Positions 52,591-62,907 of a stretch of DNA of 64,000 bases are shown in pieces; position 1 is the stretch's first letter, and every line of letters begins with the position of its first letter. The stretch is from the NCBI RefSeq assembly GCF_014642855.1, contig NZ_BMJB01000001.1, forward strand, positions 2,480,001 to 2,544,000. The letters are read 5' to 3'. The notes under the pieces are model-generated. The model was not told the origin of the DNA. It saw only the letters and a list, made by a program, of their open reading frames with translations, and searched no databases. The stretch is from Edaphobacter acidisoli. GTDB lineage: Bacteria > Acidobacteriota > Terriglobia > Terriglobales > Acidobacteriaceae. Made by a program: the position numbers and the translations under genes.

Positions 52591-52598
<8 letters not shown>
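52572..52598 (+). terminator. Rho-independent terminator, probably original to tRNA-Leu
   Basis: ATGAGCACC and GGTGCTCAT form a perfect 9-bp stem around CGTGT, followed by TTTTCTG. It lies 15 bp after the displaced tRNA 3' end, where the terminator of an uninterrupted tRNA-Leu gene would be. Confidence 0.85.
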
Positions 52599-54171
<1,573 letters not shown>

Positions 54172-54247
54172 CGTTCCCCCAAGTTACTCGCAAACTGGTG
54201 ATCCCGCTAGATGATCGACGGAGATCCTGACGGATTTATCGGGCAGA

Positions 54248-54757
54248 CTATCTGTCGTAGGCGACCAGTTCGAGCCGGACAGGGGTAACGCCGCGGTTGA
54301 CCATGTGGAGCTGGCGTGCGGCCTCAAGCGAGAGGTCGATGACCCGGCTATCGGGAACGGGACCGCGATCGGTGATCGTTACGACTACGGAGCGCTTGTT
54401 GCGGAGGTCCGTCACCCGCACCTTGCTGCCGAAGGGCAGCGTGCGGTGGGCGGCGGTGAGCTCATGCATGTCGAACGGACGGCCGCTGGCGGTGGGCTGG
54501 CCCTGAAACATCTTCCCGTAAAAGCTTGCCAGACCGCTCTTGATGCGACCGATGACCCGAAGCTTGGGCGCATTCGCGGCCATATTTGCCAAGGTCGGTT
54601 CCTGGTCGCGTCGGACTGCCGTGGTGGGCGAGGTGCGCGCGAACACCGGGATGGCGTCCTTGGCGAAGGCTGTCATGATGACCATGGCCGCGATGGTGCA
54701 GGCGGTCCGGTACACTCCTGGCAGAGTTCGTGTACGTCTTCCGAGTGAGATTTCCAT
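54248..54757 (-). CDS. RlpA-like septal ring / lytic transglycosylase family protein
   Basis: Exported protein of 169 residues with a signal peptide or N-terminal anchor (RTACTIAAMVIMTAFAKDA). The double-psi beta-barrel domain covers about 75-165: GLASFYGKMFQGQPTASGRP, AAHRTLPFGSKVRVTDL and TITDRGPVPDSRVIDLS contain the conserved Asp and Gly of the RlpA family. In some species RlpA cuts glycan strands lacking stem peptides at the septum. No SPOR domain is present, so recruitment to the septum is uncertain. The ATG at 54757 is chosen over a longer frame. Confidence 0.88.
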   Translation of the reverse strand: MEISLGRRTRTLPGVYRTACTIAAMVIMTAFAKDAIPVFARTSPTTAVRRDQEPTLANMAANAPKLRVIGRIKSGLASFYGKMFQGQPTASGRPFDMHELTAAHRTLPFGSKVRVTDLRNKRSVVVTITDRGPVPDSRVIDLSLEAARQLHMVNRGVTPVRLELVAYDR

Positions 54758-55162
54758 ACCCTTAAGTATAAGAAATTCAAGCCAGATACGGGATACTTTC
54801 GACTGAAAAAACGCCAACAGACGACCACAGCAAGAAAGGTTTGTCAACCCTGAAATTGTGGCTTGAAGCTGGCGGATGGCGGGGTTTTGATGGGATCAAA
54901 TTGTCAATTTATAGAAAGGATTAGCCTTAGCTGGCTAAACGGTCGAAAACCCCGACAAAACCCCATATTACAATTTTTTCCGACGGCGCACCCTATTCAG
55001 TGCAGTCGCCAAGGTCCTTGAATTAGAGGGTCAAGCGCAGGGTTCAAAAAGCAAAATACGGGGGTCTCTTTACGGCCTTCACCCCCGGTCGGGATGACGT
55101 GGTCTGGGAGTGTATGGGAGTGTCCGATCGAAAGCGCGTGGGTTTGGAGACGACGGCGCCCC
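54758..55162. other. AT-rich and repeat-containing intergenic region
   Basis: About 400 bp upstream of the RlpA gene. The right half holds a dispersed repeat (listed at 55047-55102); the left half is AT-rich with CAATTTATAG-type sequence and may hold the rlpA promoter. No gene is seen. Confidence 0.55.
55047..55102. repeat. Dispersed intergenic repeat, copy 2 (GGGGGTCTCT...GATGACG)
   Basis: AAAGCAAAATACGGGGGTCT begins an element ending CCGGTCGGGATGACGT, related to that at 30110-30186 but lacking its central hairpin; CGGGGGT and ACCCCCG can pair instead. Confidence 0.62.
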
Positions 55163-55867
55163 TCAACTTATAGAGGACGAGGTCTTGCCGCGAGTGCGGA
55201 GCATTCCGCTGACTGCTCCTCCTAAAATGGACAGAGCCAGCAGGAAGAGACCGGCCATGGAGACTCCTGTGAGCATGAAGCCTGACCGGAACTCAGGCGT
55301 CGTGATGAATTTGAGTATTTGGGGAAGCTCGGGGCTGTCGGCCCCGCTGCGCTGGAGTTGGTCGCGGAGCTGGCCAAGCTGGGTGGTGAGCTGGGCGTCG
55401 AAGTTGGCCATGTTGTGGAGGCCATAGCGGGCTACGAGACCAGCTATGGCTCCGGAGACGGCCAGTCCGACCACCAACATCAGCCCTGCAACAAGCCCAA
55501 TCCGGGCGCCGATGGCGGCGTCCATCCAGGCCTCAGGACGGCGGCGGCGGTAAAAGCCGAGGGTAATGATCGAGCCGGAGATGCTCCAAAGCCAGCTCAG
55601 AGGCGAGACCACTGCTATGCGCGAGGATGCGAGACTGAGCACGATTGCAACTGCTGCAACGGCTAAGGCGCAGCGAATGGCGGTCTTCCATTCGACCCGC
55701 TGCGGGTGCGGAGGTGGGAGGGTGCCGGTGGTTTCACCGTCGGAGAGACTCGTCTGCTGCTGATATTCCTGAAGATAGAGCTGCGGCGAACCGCAGTGGG
55801 GGCAAAATGGCGAGATGCCGTCACCGCCAGGGAGCTCGCCGCCACAACGGTGACAATATTGATGCAT
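55163..55867 (-). CDS. Zinc-ribbon membrane protein
   Basis: Protein of 234 residues. The N-terminal zinc ribbon has CHRCGGELP and CPHCGSPQ, four Cys in CxxC pairs. Three or four hydrophobic helices follow (around 67-84, 92-104, 121-146 and 200-222). The middle has LTTQLGQLRDQLQRSGADSP, a possible short coiled coil. It is probably a membrane protein with a cytoplasmic zinc head; similar acidobacterial proteins are unstudied. It lies upstream of the repeat region and 80 bp from the ASCH gene on the same strand. Confidence 0.75.
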   Translation of the reverse strand: MHQYCHRCGGELPGGDGISPFCPHCGSPQLYLQEYQQQTSLSDGETTGTLPPPHPQRVEWKTAIRCALAVAAVAIVLSLASSRIAVVSPLSWLWSISGSIITLGFYRRRRPEAWMDAAIGARIGLVAGLMLVVGLAVSGAIAGLVARYGLHNMANFDAQLTTQLGQLRDQLQRSGADSPELPQILKFITTPEFRSGFMLTGVSMAGLFLLALSILGGAVSGMLRTRGKTSSSIS

Positions 55868-55950
55868 ATCTTGAAGCTACCGCAGGCGGAGTGGGCGGGC
55901 AAGCCTTGACTGGCCTCTGCACCTTCCATGCGTGCGCGGAATCCGTGCCT

Positions 55951-56259
55951 TCAAGGCTTCACCGCAGATACCCGCTTTTTGCGCGGACGGATGTAGTGAA
56001 ACCGGATCAGGTAGATTTTCTCGCCCGGGCCATGCTTTGCGACCTTGAGCAGGTCAATGACGCCAAGAAAGCCTGATTCACGCGCCAGCTCCGGAGTTAT
56101 ATCGGGCAGCCCGATGGGCGTGATTGAATCGATCTCAATCTGGCCTTCTTCCATTTGATAGCGGTGACCGACGACTACGTGAGGCCGCATCCAGATGCGA
56201 ACGCTACAGGTAATCTCTCCTCGGCGAACTCCCTCACGAAGACGTTTGGTGAAGACCAT
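55951..56259 (-). CDS. ASCH domain-containing protein
   Basis: Protein of 102 residues with a single beta-barrel ASCH/PUA-like domain: MVFTKRLREGVRRGEITCSV opens, RPHVVVGHRYQMEEGQIEID forms the central barrel, and ESGFLGVIDLLKVAKHG is the closing helix. ASCH proteins bind RNA or modified nucleosides. The longer frame begins at 56343, but the ATG at 56259 starts 4 bp after the stop of the lipoprotein gene, which suggests translational coupling and settles the start. The target is unknown. Confidence 0.85.
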   Translation of the reverse strand: MVFTKRLREGVRRGEITCSVRIWMRPHVVVGHRYQMEEGQIEIDSITPIGLPDITPELARESGFLGVIDLLKVAKHGPGEKIYLIRFHYIRPRKKRVSAVKP

Positions 56260-56263
56260 GGGC

Positions 56264-56854
56264 CTATTCGGTCGATTTGCTGTGGCTGCCCATATCTCCT
56301 GGCAGGTCGAGAGCGACGAGGCCGAATTTCGTTCCGGAGCCATCCGGGGTGATCTCGACGAGGTGCTGATGTTGCCTGGAGCCGGTCTTCAGCTGGGTCT
56401 TGCCGGAGTTGTCATCGTTGACGCTGATGTGGCCGCCGCCGTTGTCATCGCAGGTCAGGCCCTGAGAGGTCTGCACAGGCGTGCCGACTACCTTGCTGCC
56501 CTTGCACTCGATTACGTCACCGTACTTTTCAAGAGCCTTGCGGTAGAAAGCCTGCACCATCTCGGGGCTGTCTGTTGTGCGATAGCTGACAGCGTTCACC
56601 TTCAGCTGGAACTTGCCAAAGCTGAAGTTTACGTCGGCTGCCCCCTTGTCATTGTCGTTTTTGACAATCGTGGCACCGGGGTATTGGGGCAGGCCAATGT
56701 TCTGGAGCACGGCAGCGTCATCTGTCTTAACCTGCATGCCTCCAAATGGAGTCGAGATCTTTACTTCCTTGTCGCCCTGCTTATCGGACGAGACGTGGCA
56801 ACCGGCCAGGAGTGCCATACTAACTATCATTGTCACTGCCAGCGTCCGCTTCAT
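56264..56854 (-). CDS. Putative lipoprotein
   Basis: Protein of 196 residues with a lipoprotein signal peptide (TLAVTMIVSMALLAGCHVSS) whose lipobox LLAGC places the lipid Cys at 19. The mature part is soluble: KISTPFGGMQVKTDDAAVLQ, PQYPGATIVKNDNDK, FYRKALEKYGDVIECKGSK. GGAGG lies about eight bases before the ATG at 56854. The gene overlaps in context with the ASCH gene downstream (4 bp apart). The family is unknown; similar lipoproteins occur in acidobacteria. Confidence 0.78.
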   Translation of the reverse strand: MKRTLAVTMIVSMALLAGCHVSSDKQGDKEVKISTPFGGMQVKTDDAAVLQNIGLPQYPGATIVKNDNDKGAADVNFSFGKFQLKVNAVSYRTTDSPEMVQAFYRKALEKYGDVIECKGSKVVGTPVQTSQGLTCDDNGGGHISVNDDNSGKTQLKTGSRQHQHLVEITPDGSGTKFGLVALDLPGDMGSHSKSTE

Positions 56855-56946
56855 TCTGCTTCCTCCACTTTTTCCTTCAGAAACGATACGCCATTTATGG
56901 GCATCTGGTTCATGCGGCAGTCTATCCAAAATAAACTGGCTAAACC

Positions 56947-58101
56947 ATGCTTACCAGCATCCAACCCTCCGTGACCGAGAACGCAAGCCATCTGTTTGCC
57001 CCCTTGAAACTACGCAATTTAACTCTTCCCAACCGCATCGCGGTTTCGCCGATGTGCGAGTACTCCTCGGCTGACGGCTTTGCCAGCGATTGGCACCTGG
57101 TCCACCTGGGCAGCCGCGCTGTCGGCGGCGCAGGGCTCGTTATGACCGAGGCGACCGCCGTCAGTCCGGAGGGACGTATCAGTCCGGGCGACCTCGGTAT
57201 CTGGAAGGATGAACACATCCCTGCGTTCAGGCGCATCACGGACTTCCTCCACCAACAGGGAGCGTATGCGGGAATGCAATTGGCACACGCCGGACGTAAA
57301 GCGAGTATGGCTGTGCCGTGGGAGAAGACCCACACTGTTGCTTCTGCGGATGGCGGATGGCAGGCGGTGGCTCCTTCGGCGATACGGTTTGCCGATGCCT
57401 ACCCGATGCCTGTGGAGTTGGACTCTGCTGGACTGGAGAAGGTCGTTGCCGACTTTGCTTCCGCGGCAAAGCGGGCCTTGTCGGCTGGCTTCGATGTGGT
57501 GGAGATCCATGCAGCCCATGGGTATCTGCTGCACGAGTTTCTCTCGCCGCTCTCCAATCATCGCACCGACAAGTATGGTGGCTCGTTTGAGAACAGAGTG
57601 CGCTTTCCGCTTGAGGTTGTCCGAGCCGTGCGGGCGATATGGCCGCAACACCTGCCCGTCTTCGTTCGCATCTCGGCTACGGACTGGGCACCGGAATCTC
57701 TGGGCGCGAGCTGGACGCTGCCGGAGTCGGTGTCCTTTGCCAGGCTGCTGAAGGAGGCCGGCGTGGACCTGATTGATGTTTCGACCGGAGGGAACCATCC
57801 GGCACAGCAGATTCCTCTCGGGCCGGGCTATCAGGTGACGCATTCGGAGACCATTCATCATGAGGCAGGGATTGCGACGGGTGCGGTGGGGATGCTTACC
57901 GCTCCAGCGCAGGCTGACCAGATTGTTCGCAATGACCAGGCAAGCCTGGTCCTGCTGGCGCGAGAGATGTTACGCGATCCGTACTGGCCGCTCCATGCTG
58001 CGGAGCAGTTGCAGCAGCAGATTGCGTGGCCGGTGCAGTATCTGCGCGCGGCGCGCACCAAGCCAGAGACGCGCCGGCCGGTCTCGACACCAACGGCTTA
58101 A
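56947..58101 (+). CDS. NADH:flavin oxidoreductase, old yellow enzyme family (YqjM/NamA type)
   Basis: FMN enzyme of 384 residues that reduces activated C=C bonds of enones or nitro compounds with NADPH. RIAVSPMCEYSSADGFASDW contains the Cys that modulates the flavin in YqjM-type members; HLVHLGSRAVGGAGLVMTEA follows. AHAGRKAS and EIHAAHGYLLHEFLSPLSNH give the substrate-binding His pair region, and FENRVRFPLEVVRAVRA binds the flavin side. Length and order match YqjM. The MerR gene follows about 120 bp later. Confidence 0.93.
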   Translation: MLTSIQPSVTENASHLFAPLKLRNLTLPNRIAVSPMCEYSSADGFASDWHLVHLGSRAVGGAGLVMTEATAVSPEGRISPGDLGIWKDEHIPAFRRITDFLHQQGAYAGMQLAHAGRKASMAVPWEKTHTVASADGGWQAVAPSAIRFADAYPMPVELDSAGLEKVVADFASAAKRALSAGFDVVEIHAAHGYLLHEFLSPLSNHRTDKYGGSFENRVRFPLEVVRAVRAIWPQHLPVFVRISATDWAPESLGASWTLPESVSFARLLKEAGVDLIDVSTGGNHPAQQIPLGPGYQVTHSETIHHEAGIATGAVGMLTAPAQADQIVRNDQASLVLLAREMLRDPYWPLHAAEQLQQQIAWPVQYLRAARTKPETRRPVSTPTA

Positions 58102-58219
58102 GTTGCAAGAGTTGTGTGCTGCGTCAAATAAATGCCAGTCATCCCGCGTCTGGTGGCCTATACTTACATGCAGCCGGACGACAGCATCCCGCATCGCTCG
58201 CGCGCACGGAGCTTCTGGC

Positions 58220-58744
58220 ATGGCGCAGCACCAGCCAATCCGCAGATCGTCACCACCCTCCGGGGCCGAGATTCCGGACAAGCTCTACTTCCGCATCGGC
58301 GAAGTTGCCCGATTGGTGGATGTTCCTGCGTACGTGCTGCGCTTCTGGGAGAGCGAGTTTCCTAACCTGAAACCGCACAAGGGAGGCACCGGTCAGCGGC
58401 TGTATCGTCGCCGTGATGTCGAGACAGCATTGCGCATCAAGTCGCTGCTCTACTCCGAGGGCTATACCATCCCAGGCGCGCGGCAGGCCTTTAAGCTGGA
58501 GACGAAGCAGAAAGAGCCGCAACTGGCGCTTGGCATTGCTGACGCTACCAACGCCGGTGGAGATGCGCGTTCGTTGCGCAAGCTGCAAAAGGAACTCCGC
58601 GATCTTCTCGATCTGCTTTCAAAGCCGGCCACGGCGCGGAGGGCGGTGCAGCCTATTCGCGCTCCGCGTCCGCCTGCTGCGCCACGACGCACAACTGCAG
58701 GACTGTTTGATATGTCGCTATCCCCGGAAGATAGAAAGCTCTAG
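58220..58744 (+). CDS. MerR family transcriptional regulator
   Basis: Protein of 174 residues. The N-terminal MerR-type winged helix is YFRIGEVARLVDVPAYVLRF followed by WESEFPNLKPHKGGTGQRLY, and RRRDVETALRIKSLLYSEGY is the second helix pair. A short coiled coil (LRKLQKELRDLLDLLSK) would mediate dimers. No C-terminal metal or drug-binding Cys set is visible, so the effector is unknown. ACGGAG lies eight bases before the ATG at 58220; the longer frame upstream overlaps the flavoenzyme gene and is not used. The zinc-ribbon gene follows 2 bp later. Confidence 0.9.
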   Translation: MAQHQPIRRSSPPSGAEIPDKLYFRIGEVARLVDVPAYVLRFWESEFPNLKPHKGGTGQRLYRRRDVETALRIKSLLYSEGYTIPGARQAFKLETKQKEPQLALGIADATNAGGDARSLRKLQKELRDLLDLLSKPATARRAVQPIRAPRPPAAPRRTTAGLFDMSLSPEDRKL

Positions 58745-58746
58745 CT

Positions 58747-59130
58747 ATGGGCGCACCCGATTCTTCGAATCCGACTGCGGGCCGTTCCAACAGAAAACAC
58801 CGCTCCCGGTCGGGCGCGCGCAAGACCGTCAACCTCAATGCAGGGGGAGGGGCTTTGCCGATTCAATGCCAGTACTGCTCTGGCCAGAGCTTTCGCAGGT
58901 CGCGGCTGCGTGGGGAGGACTTCTGGCAGTTGTTCCTGATGCGCTACCCGGTGCGGTGTCTGCGCTGCAGCCAACGCCAGATGGTCAGCTTCACGGTTGC
59001 GGGACTCTCACTGTCATCCCTGACACACCATCCTCGGCCCGCTCGCACAGAAGATTCCTGGAAGCACTGGACTGAACCGAGCGAGAGTAGCGCTCACGTC
59101 GCAATGCAGCCGCCGCGACGCGACGAGTAG
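58747..59130 (+). CDS. Small zinc-ribbon hypothetical protein
   Basis: Protein of 127 residues with CQYCSGQSF and CLRCSQRQ, two CxxC pairs about 30 residues apart, as in zinc ribbons. The N-terminus is basic (NRKHRSRSGARKTV). It starts 2 bp after the MerR stop and ends 2 bp before the YeiH stop on the other strand. It is probably co-transcribed with MerR. The flanking parts look disordered. No family is recognised. Confidence 0.6.
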   Translation: MGAPDSSNPTAGRSNRKHRSRSGARKTVNLNAGGGALPIQCQYCSGQSFRRSRLRGEDFWQLFLMRYPVRCLRCSQRQMVSFTVAGLSLSSLTHHPRPARTEDSWKHWTEPSESSAHVAMQPPRRDE

Positions 59131-59132
59131 CG

Positions 59133-60065
59133 TTACAACGCAATCCAGCCCGTGTGGATAGCCCACAGCGACAGCGTGGCGATGACGATCCAAAGCGCAA
59201 CACCTTGAACCATGGGCCTTACGCCAACTTCGCGTAACGTGTTGCGCGTGATTCCGGTACCGATCAGGAACAACACCACCGTCAAAGCTACCTTGCCAAG
59301 ATGGCTGAGCGAAGCCAGCGCACCGACTGATTGCGGAATGTAGCGCGGCAGATAGGTCGCCACCACCGCGGCCAGGCAGAAGTAGAGGATGAACCAGGGC
59401 CAGTTGATCTTCGCCTTGCTCTTCTTCATCATGGCCGTTGCGATGGCCAGCGGCACAATCCACAGTGCGCGGGCGAGCTTTACTGTAGTCGCCACAGCCA
59501 ACGCGATGTTGCCGTATTTTGCTCCGGCACCGACGACGGAACTCGTGTCGTGAATCGCCAGCGCCGCCCAGAGACCGAACTGTGTCTGCGAGAGATGCAG
59601 ACGCCAGCCGATGAACGGGAACAGGAGGAGAGCGACGGAGTTCAACACAAACACCGTACCGAGAGAGACCGCCATCTCCTCGTCATCAGCCTGAACAATC
59701 GGAGCCATAGCAGCGATAGCACTGCCGCCGCAGATCGCCGTACCGCAACTGATCAGCAGAGACTGCGTCTTACCTACCTTGAGCAGCTTTCCCAGAAGAA
59801 TCCCCAGGCTGAGCACAAATGTGATGCTGATGGCGGTGTACATGAAGCCCGACCGCCCCGCGTGTACGACTTCCTTCAGGTTCATACCGAAGCCCAGGCA
59901 GACCACCGCCGCCTGCAGGAGGAACTTCGACAGGCCGCGGCTCTCGGAGTGAAACGTGTGCACTGTCGTCAATCCGTAAACCAACCCCAGGGCCAGTGCG
60001 AGCGGAGGCCCTATCAGACCGCTGGCTGAAACGATGATGCCGATGAAGAAGAGCGTCCGTACCAT
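59133..60065 (-). CDS. YeiH family putative sulfate exporter
   Basis: Integral membrane protein of 310 residues with about ten hydrophobic helices, including LSLGILLGKLLKVGKTQSLL, SCGTAICGGSAIAAMAPIVQ and HDTSSVVGAGAKYGNIALAV; these are family signatures of the YeiH/YadS group. Family members are described as putative sulfate exporters but substrates are not firmly known. A LysR gene lies 62 bp upstream on the same strand, the YeiE/YeiH arrangement of enterobacteria, so the regulator probably controls this gene. Confidence 0.9.
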   Translation of the reverse strand: MVRTLFFIGIIVSASGLIGPPLALALGLVYGLTTVHTFHSESRGLSKFLLQAAVVCLGFGMNLKEVVHAGRSGFMYTAISITFVLSLGILLGKLLKVGKTQSLLISCGTAICGGSAIAAMAPIVQADDEEMAVSLGTVFVLNSVALLLFPFIGWRLHLSQTQFGLWAALAIHDTSSVVGAGAKYGNIALAVATTVKLARALWIVPLAIATAMMKKSKAKINWPWFILYFCLAAVVATYLPRYIPQSVGALASLSHLGKVALTVVLFLIGTGITRNTLREVGVRPMVQGVALWIVIATLSLWAIHTGWIAL

Positions 60066-60127
60066 GTACTCAGCATGGCCGTGTCGCCGTGCATAGTCGA
60101 GACGGAGTTTTGAATTACCGATAAGAA

Positions 60128-61042
60128 TTACTTATCGGCATGATTATCCTGGGCAAAGCGCTGAAACGCTGCCGCTGCTCCATGGGTCTCAGTGCCGGCG
60201 AGCCAGACAAAGCTGAAATCGCGCACAATCTCCAGGCCCTTGACCCGCACCACGCGCACTGTGCCGAGCCGTCGCGCCTTGCCGATGGCGAAGCGAGAGA
60301 CGAAGCCTACGCCTAACTCTGCCTCGACACCGGAGACGATGGCCTCGGTCGAGTCGAGATCCATCGCCACGCGCAGTGAGCGGAGCGGGAGGCCGGCCTG
60401 CTTCAATGCGCGCTCGACCACGCGGCGTGAACCGGAGCCTCGCTCGCGCAGAAGCATGGGGGCGCTGGCTAGCTCTCCAGGGGAGATTGCGCCAGCCTTT
60501 GCCCAGGGATGGTTGGGATTCACAATCAGCACCATCTCGTCCTGCGTCATGCGTTCGGTCTTGACCTCGCGCCGCATGGCCGGGCCTTCGATGATGCCAA
60601 GTGCGATCTTCTCTTCGGCAACCGCTTCCACGATGTGTTCTGTGTTGCCGCTGATTAGAGAGAGCTCCACCTGTGGATACTGGCGCAGGAACGCGCCGAG
60701 GATGCGCGGAAGGACATACTGCGCCACGGTCGTCGAGGCCCCCAGGTGCAGGTCGCCGGTCACGCCGCTTTGGAGCGCAGCCAGTGCATGGCGAGCTTCG
60801 TCCATGGTCGCGGCGGCCTTCTTTGCATAGCGCAACAGAACACGGCCGGCTTCGGTGAGAGCAATCTGCGTGCCGTGGCCTTCGCCTGCGCCGCGGTCGA
60901 AGAGGCGGACACCTGCCTCTTCTTCGAGCGCGCGGATCTGCTGGCTGACCGCGGGCTGGCTCAGATGCAACAACTCGGCCGCCTTGCGGAAACTCATCTC
61001 GTCCGCCACCGCACGAAAGACCCTCAGCCGAAAGTTCTCCAA
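60128..61042 (-). CDS. LysR family transcriptional regulator
   Basis: Protein of 304 residues with the N-terminal winged helix ENFRLRVFRAVADEMSFRKA and LLHLSQPAVSQQIRALEEEA (recognition helix), followed by a two-lobe periplasmic-binding-like effector domain (PRILGAFLRQYPQVELSLIS). The frame opens at 61135, but a TTG at 61042 gives LENFRLRVF with GGAG seven bases upstream, the normal LysR N-terminus, so I choose TTG. The YeiH gene follows, so sulfur-compound sensing is possible, as in YeiE. The effector is unknown. Confidence 0.9.
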   Translation of the reverse strand: MENFRLRVFRAVADEMSFRKAAELLHLSQPAVSQQIRALEEEAGVRLFDRGAGEGHGTQIALTEAGRVLLRYAKKAAATMDEARHALAALQSGVTGDLHLGASTTVAQYVLPRILGAFLRQYPQVELSLISGNTEHIVEAVAEEKIALGIIEGPAMRREVKTERMTQDEMVLIVNPNHPWAKAGAISPGELASAPMLLRERGSGSRRVVERALKQAGLPLRSLRVAMDLDSTEAIVSGVEAELGVGFVSRFAIGKARRLGTVRVVRVKGLEIVRDFSFVWLAGTETHGAAAAFQRFAQDNHADK

Positions 61043-61186
61043 TCCCTCGCTCCTCACCGCACTGATAGCCCATTGATATTGCCGAGGGCGAACCACACCC
61101 GCTACCTCACGAGCATAAGCCCCCGAAGCGCACACCCGATAGAATCAACCAAAGCTACTGCTCTGAACAAACGAGACTCCCCACCC

Positions 61187-62905
61187 TTGCCATCGACTCC
61201 AGACTCCAACACGACCCCGCAAAATGGCCCGGAGCTTGAGCCTGAACTCACGCCCGAACCGACGCCTGAAGCAGCGATCCAGAATATTCCGACCCCGAGC
61301 CAGGGATTGTTTTCGTGGCTGCGGCCTTCAGCGAAGCACTCGGCGTACTCGGCCACGCTGCTCATCATGGTCTCGACGCTTTGCTCCGGCGTGCTGGGCC
61401 TGGTCAAGTTAAAGATCCTCAACCACATCTTCGGGGCAGGGCCGCAGGCCGACGCCTACTACGCTGCCTTTGAGCTGCCTGACATGCTCGCCTATTTTCT
61501 GGTCGGCGGCGTTGCGTCGATTTCTCTGGTCACGATTCTCGACCGCTATCGCGCGGCAGGCGACGAAGAGGGCGGCGACCGCGCCATCTCCGCCGTTCTC
61601 AACGCGATGATTATCGTCTTCGGCGCCGCAGTCCTGCTGGCCGAATTCTTCGCGCCTATCTATGTTCACTGGAAGTTTCACGGCTTCCCTCCGGCGAAAG
61701 CCGCCCTCACTACCTCGCTGACGCGGCTGCTGCTGCCCGCGCAACTTTTCTTTTTCATCGGCGGCGTCATCGGATCGAAGCTGCTGGTGCGCAAAATCTT
61801 CATCTATCAGGCCATTACGCCGCTCATCTACAACCTCGGCATTATCTTCGGGGCCGTGTTCCTCGCGCGGCGGTTCGGCATCTACTCGCTGGCGATCGGC
61901 GTGCTGGCCGGAGTCATTCTCGGCCCGGCGGCGCTCAACGCCTTTGGCGCGCGACGCATCGGACTGCGCTATTACCCGATCTTCAACCTGCGGCATCCGG
62001 CGTTTATCGAGTGGCTGAAGCTGTCGCTGCCACTGATGATCGGCGTCTCGCTGGTGACGGCGGACAAGTGGATACTGAGCACCTTCGCTTCTTTCGATAA
62101 CGGTGGCGTCACTCACCTGAACGTCGCCAAGGCGCTTTTCAATGCTCCAATGGGCATCCTGGGCCAGGCTGCCGGGGCTGCGTCGCTGCCGTTCTTCTCG
62201 ACCCTGTTCAGCCAGCGGCGCCTCGGCGACTTCTCAGGAGCGGTGAACCGCGCTGTCTCACGTGTGTTCTGCGCGTCGCTGATCGCCGCGGCCTGGATGA
62301 TTGCACTCGCCGCGCCCATCGTCGATCTGTTTCGCGGAGGGCACTACAGCCGCCTGGATGCCGCCGACACGGCACAGTACTTCGCCATCTTCGCCATCAC
62401 GCTTGCGCTATGGACCTCGCAGGGCATCTACGCACGCGCCTTCTACGCTGCGCGCAATACGCTGACGCCAGCCGTCGCCGGGTCGATCATCACGCTCGTC
62501 TCGATTCCGATCTACCGCTACTTCTTCCACTCGGTCGGTATGGCGGGGCTGGCCATCGCGTCGGACGTGGGCATCGTGACCCAGACTGTCACGCTGGCTG
62601 TGCTGTTGCACCGGCGCAAGCTTGTACCCATCACGGGGCTTGAGGGCGGAGAGCTTGCACGCTCGCTGCTGGCTGCGCTCATCAGCTTTGCCGGAGTGAC
62701 AGCCGTGGTGCGCTATGTCCACGTTTCACACGGACATCTAGGCAACCTGCTCATCATCGTGGCGCACTCTGTCCATGTTCCACGCGCGTATCTGGGCGAT
62801 GCGCTCATCATTGCGGCGGCAAGCGTCGTCTGGGCAGCACTCTCATGGGGCGCGCTGATGCTGACTGGCTCGAAGCTGCCGCGTCAGCTGCTCTCACGAA
62901 GATAG
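61187..62905 (+). CDS. murJ: Lipid II flippase MurJ-like protein
   Basis: Integral membrane protein of the MviN/MurJ family, about 570 residues, with some fourteen hydrophobic helices. VSTLCSGVLGLVKLKILNHI, ADAYYAAFELPDMLAYFLVG and SLPLMIGVSLVTADKWILST are the core segments of the flippase that turns lipid II to the periplasmic side. The first 60 residues are Pro/Glu-rich (TPEAAIQNIPTPSQG) and unusual. The longest frame starts at 60746, inside the LysR gene on the other strand; the TTG at 61187 is a guess, with no clear ribosome binding site. It converges with the HNH gene 2 bp later. Confidence 0.88.
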   Translation: MPSTPDSNTTPQNGPELEPELTPEPTPEAAIQNIPTPSQGLFSWLRPSAKHSAYSATLLIMVSTLCSGVLGLVKLKILNHIFGAGPQADAYYAAFELPDMLAYFLVGGVASISLVTILDRYRAAGDEEGGDRAISAVLNAMIIVFGAAVLLAEFFAPIYVHWKFHGFPPAKAALTTSLTRLLLPAQLFFFIGGVIGSKLLVRKIFIYQAITPLIYNLGIIFGAVFLARRFGIYSLAIGVLAGVILGPAALNAFGARRIGLRYYPIFNLRHPAFIEWLKLSLPLMIGVSLVTADKWILSTFASFDNGGVTHLNVAKALFNAPMGILGQAAGAASLPFFSTLFSQRRLGDFSGAVNRAVSRVFCASLIAAAWMIALAAPIVDLFRGGHYSRLDAADTAQYFAIFAITLALWTSQGIYARAFYAARNTLTPAVAGSIITLVSIPIYRYFFHSVGMAGLAIASDVGIVTQTVTLAVLLHRRKLVPITGLEGGELARSLLAALISFAGVTAVVRYVHVSHGHLGNLLIIVAHSVHVPRAYLGDALIIAAASVVWAALSWGALMLTGSKLPRQLLSRR

Positions 62906-62907
62906 GT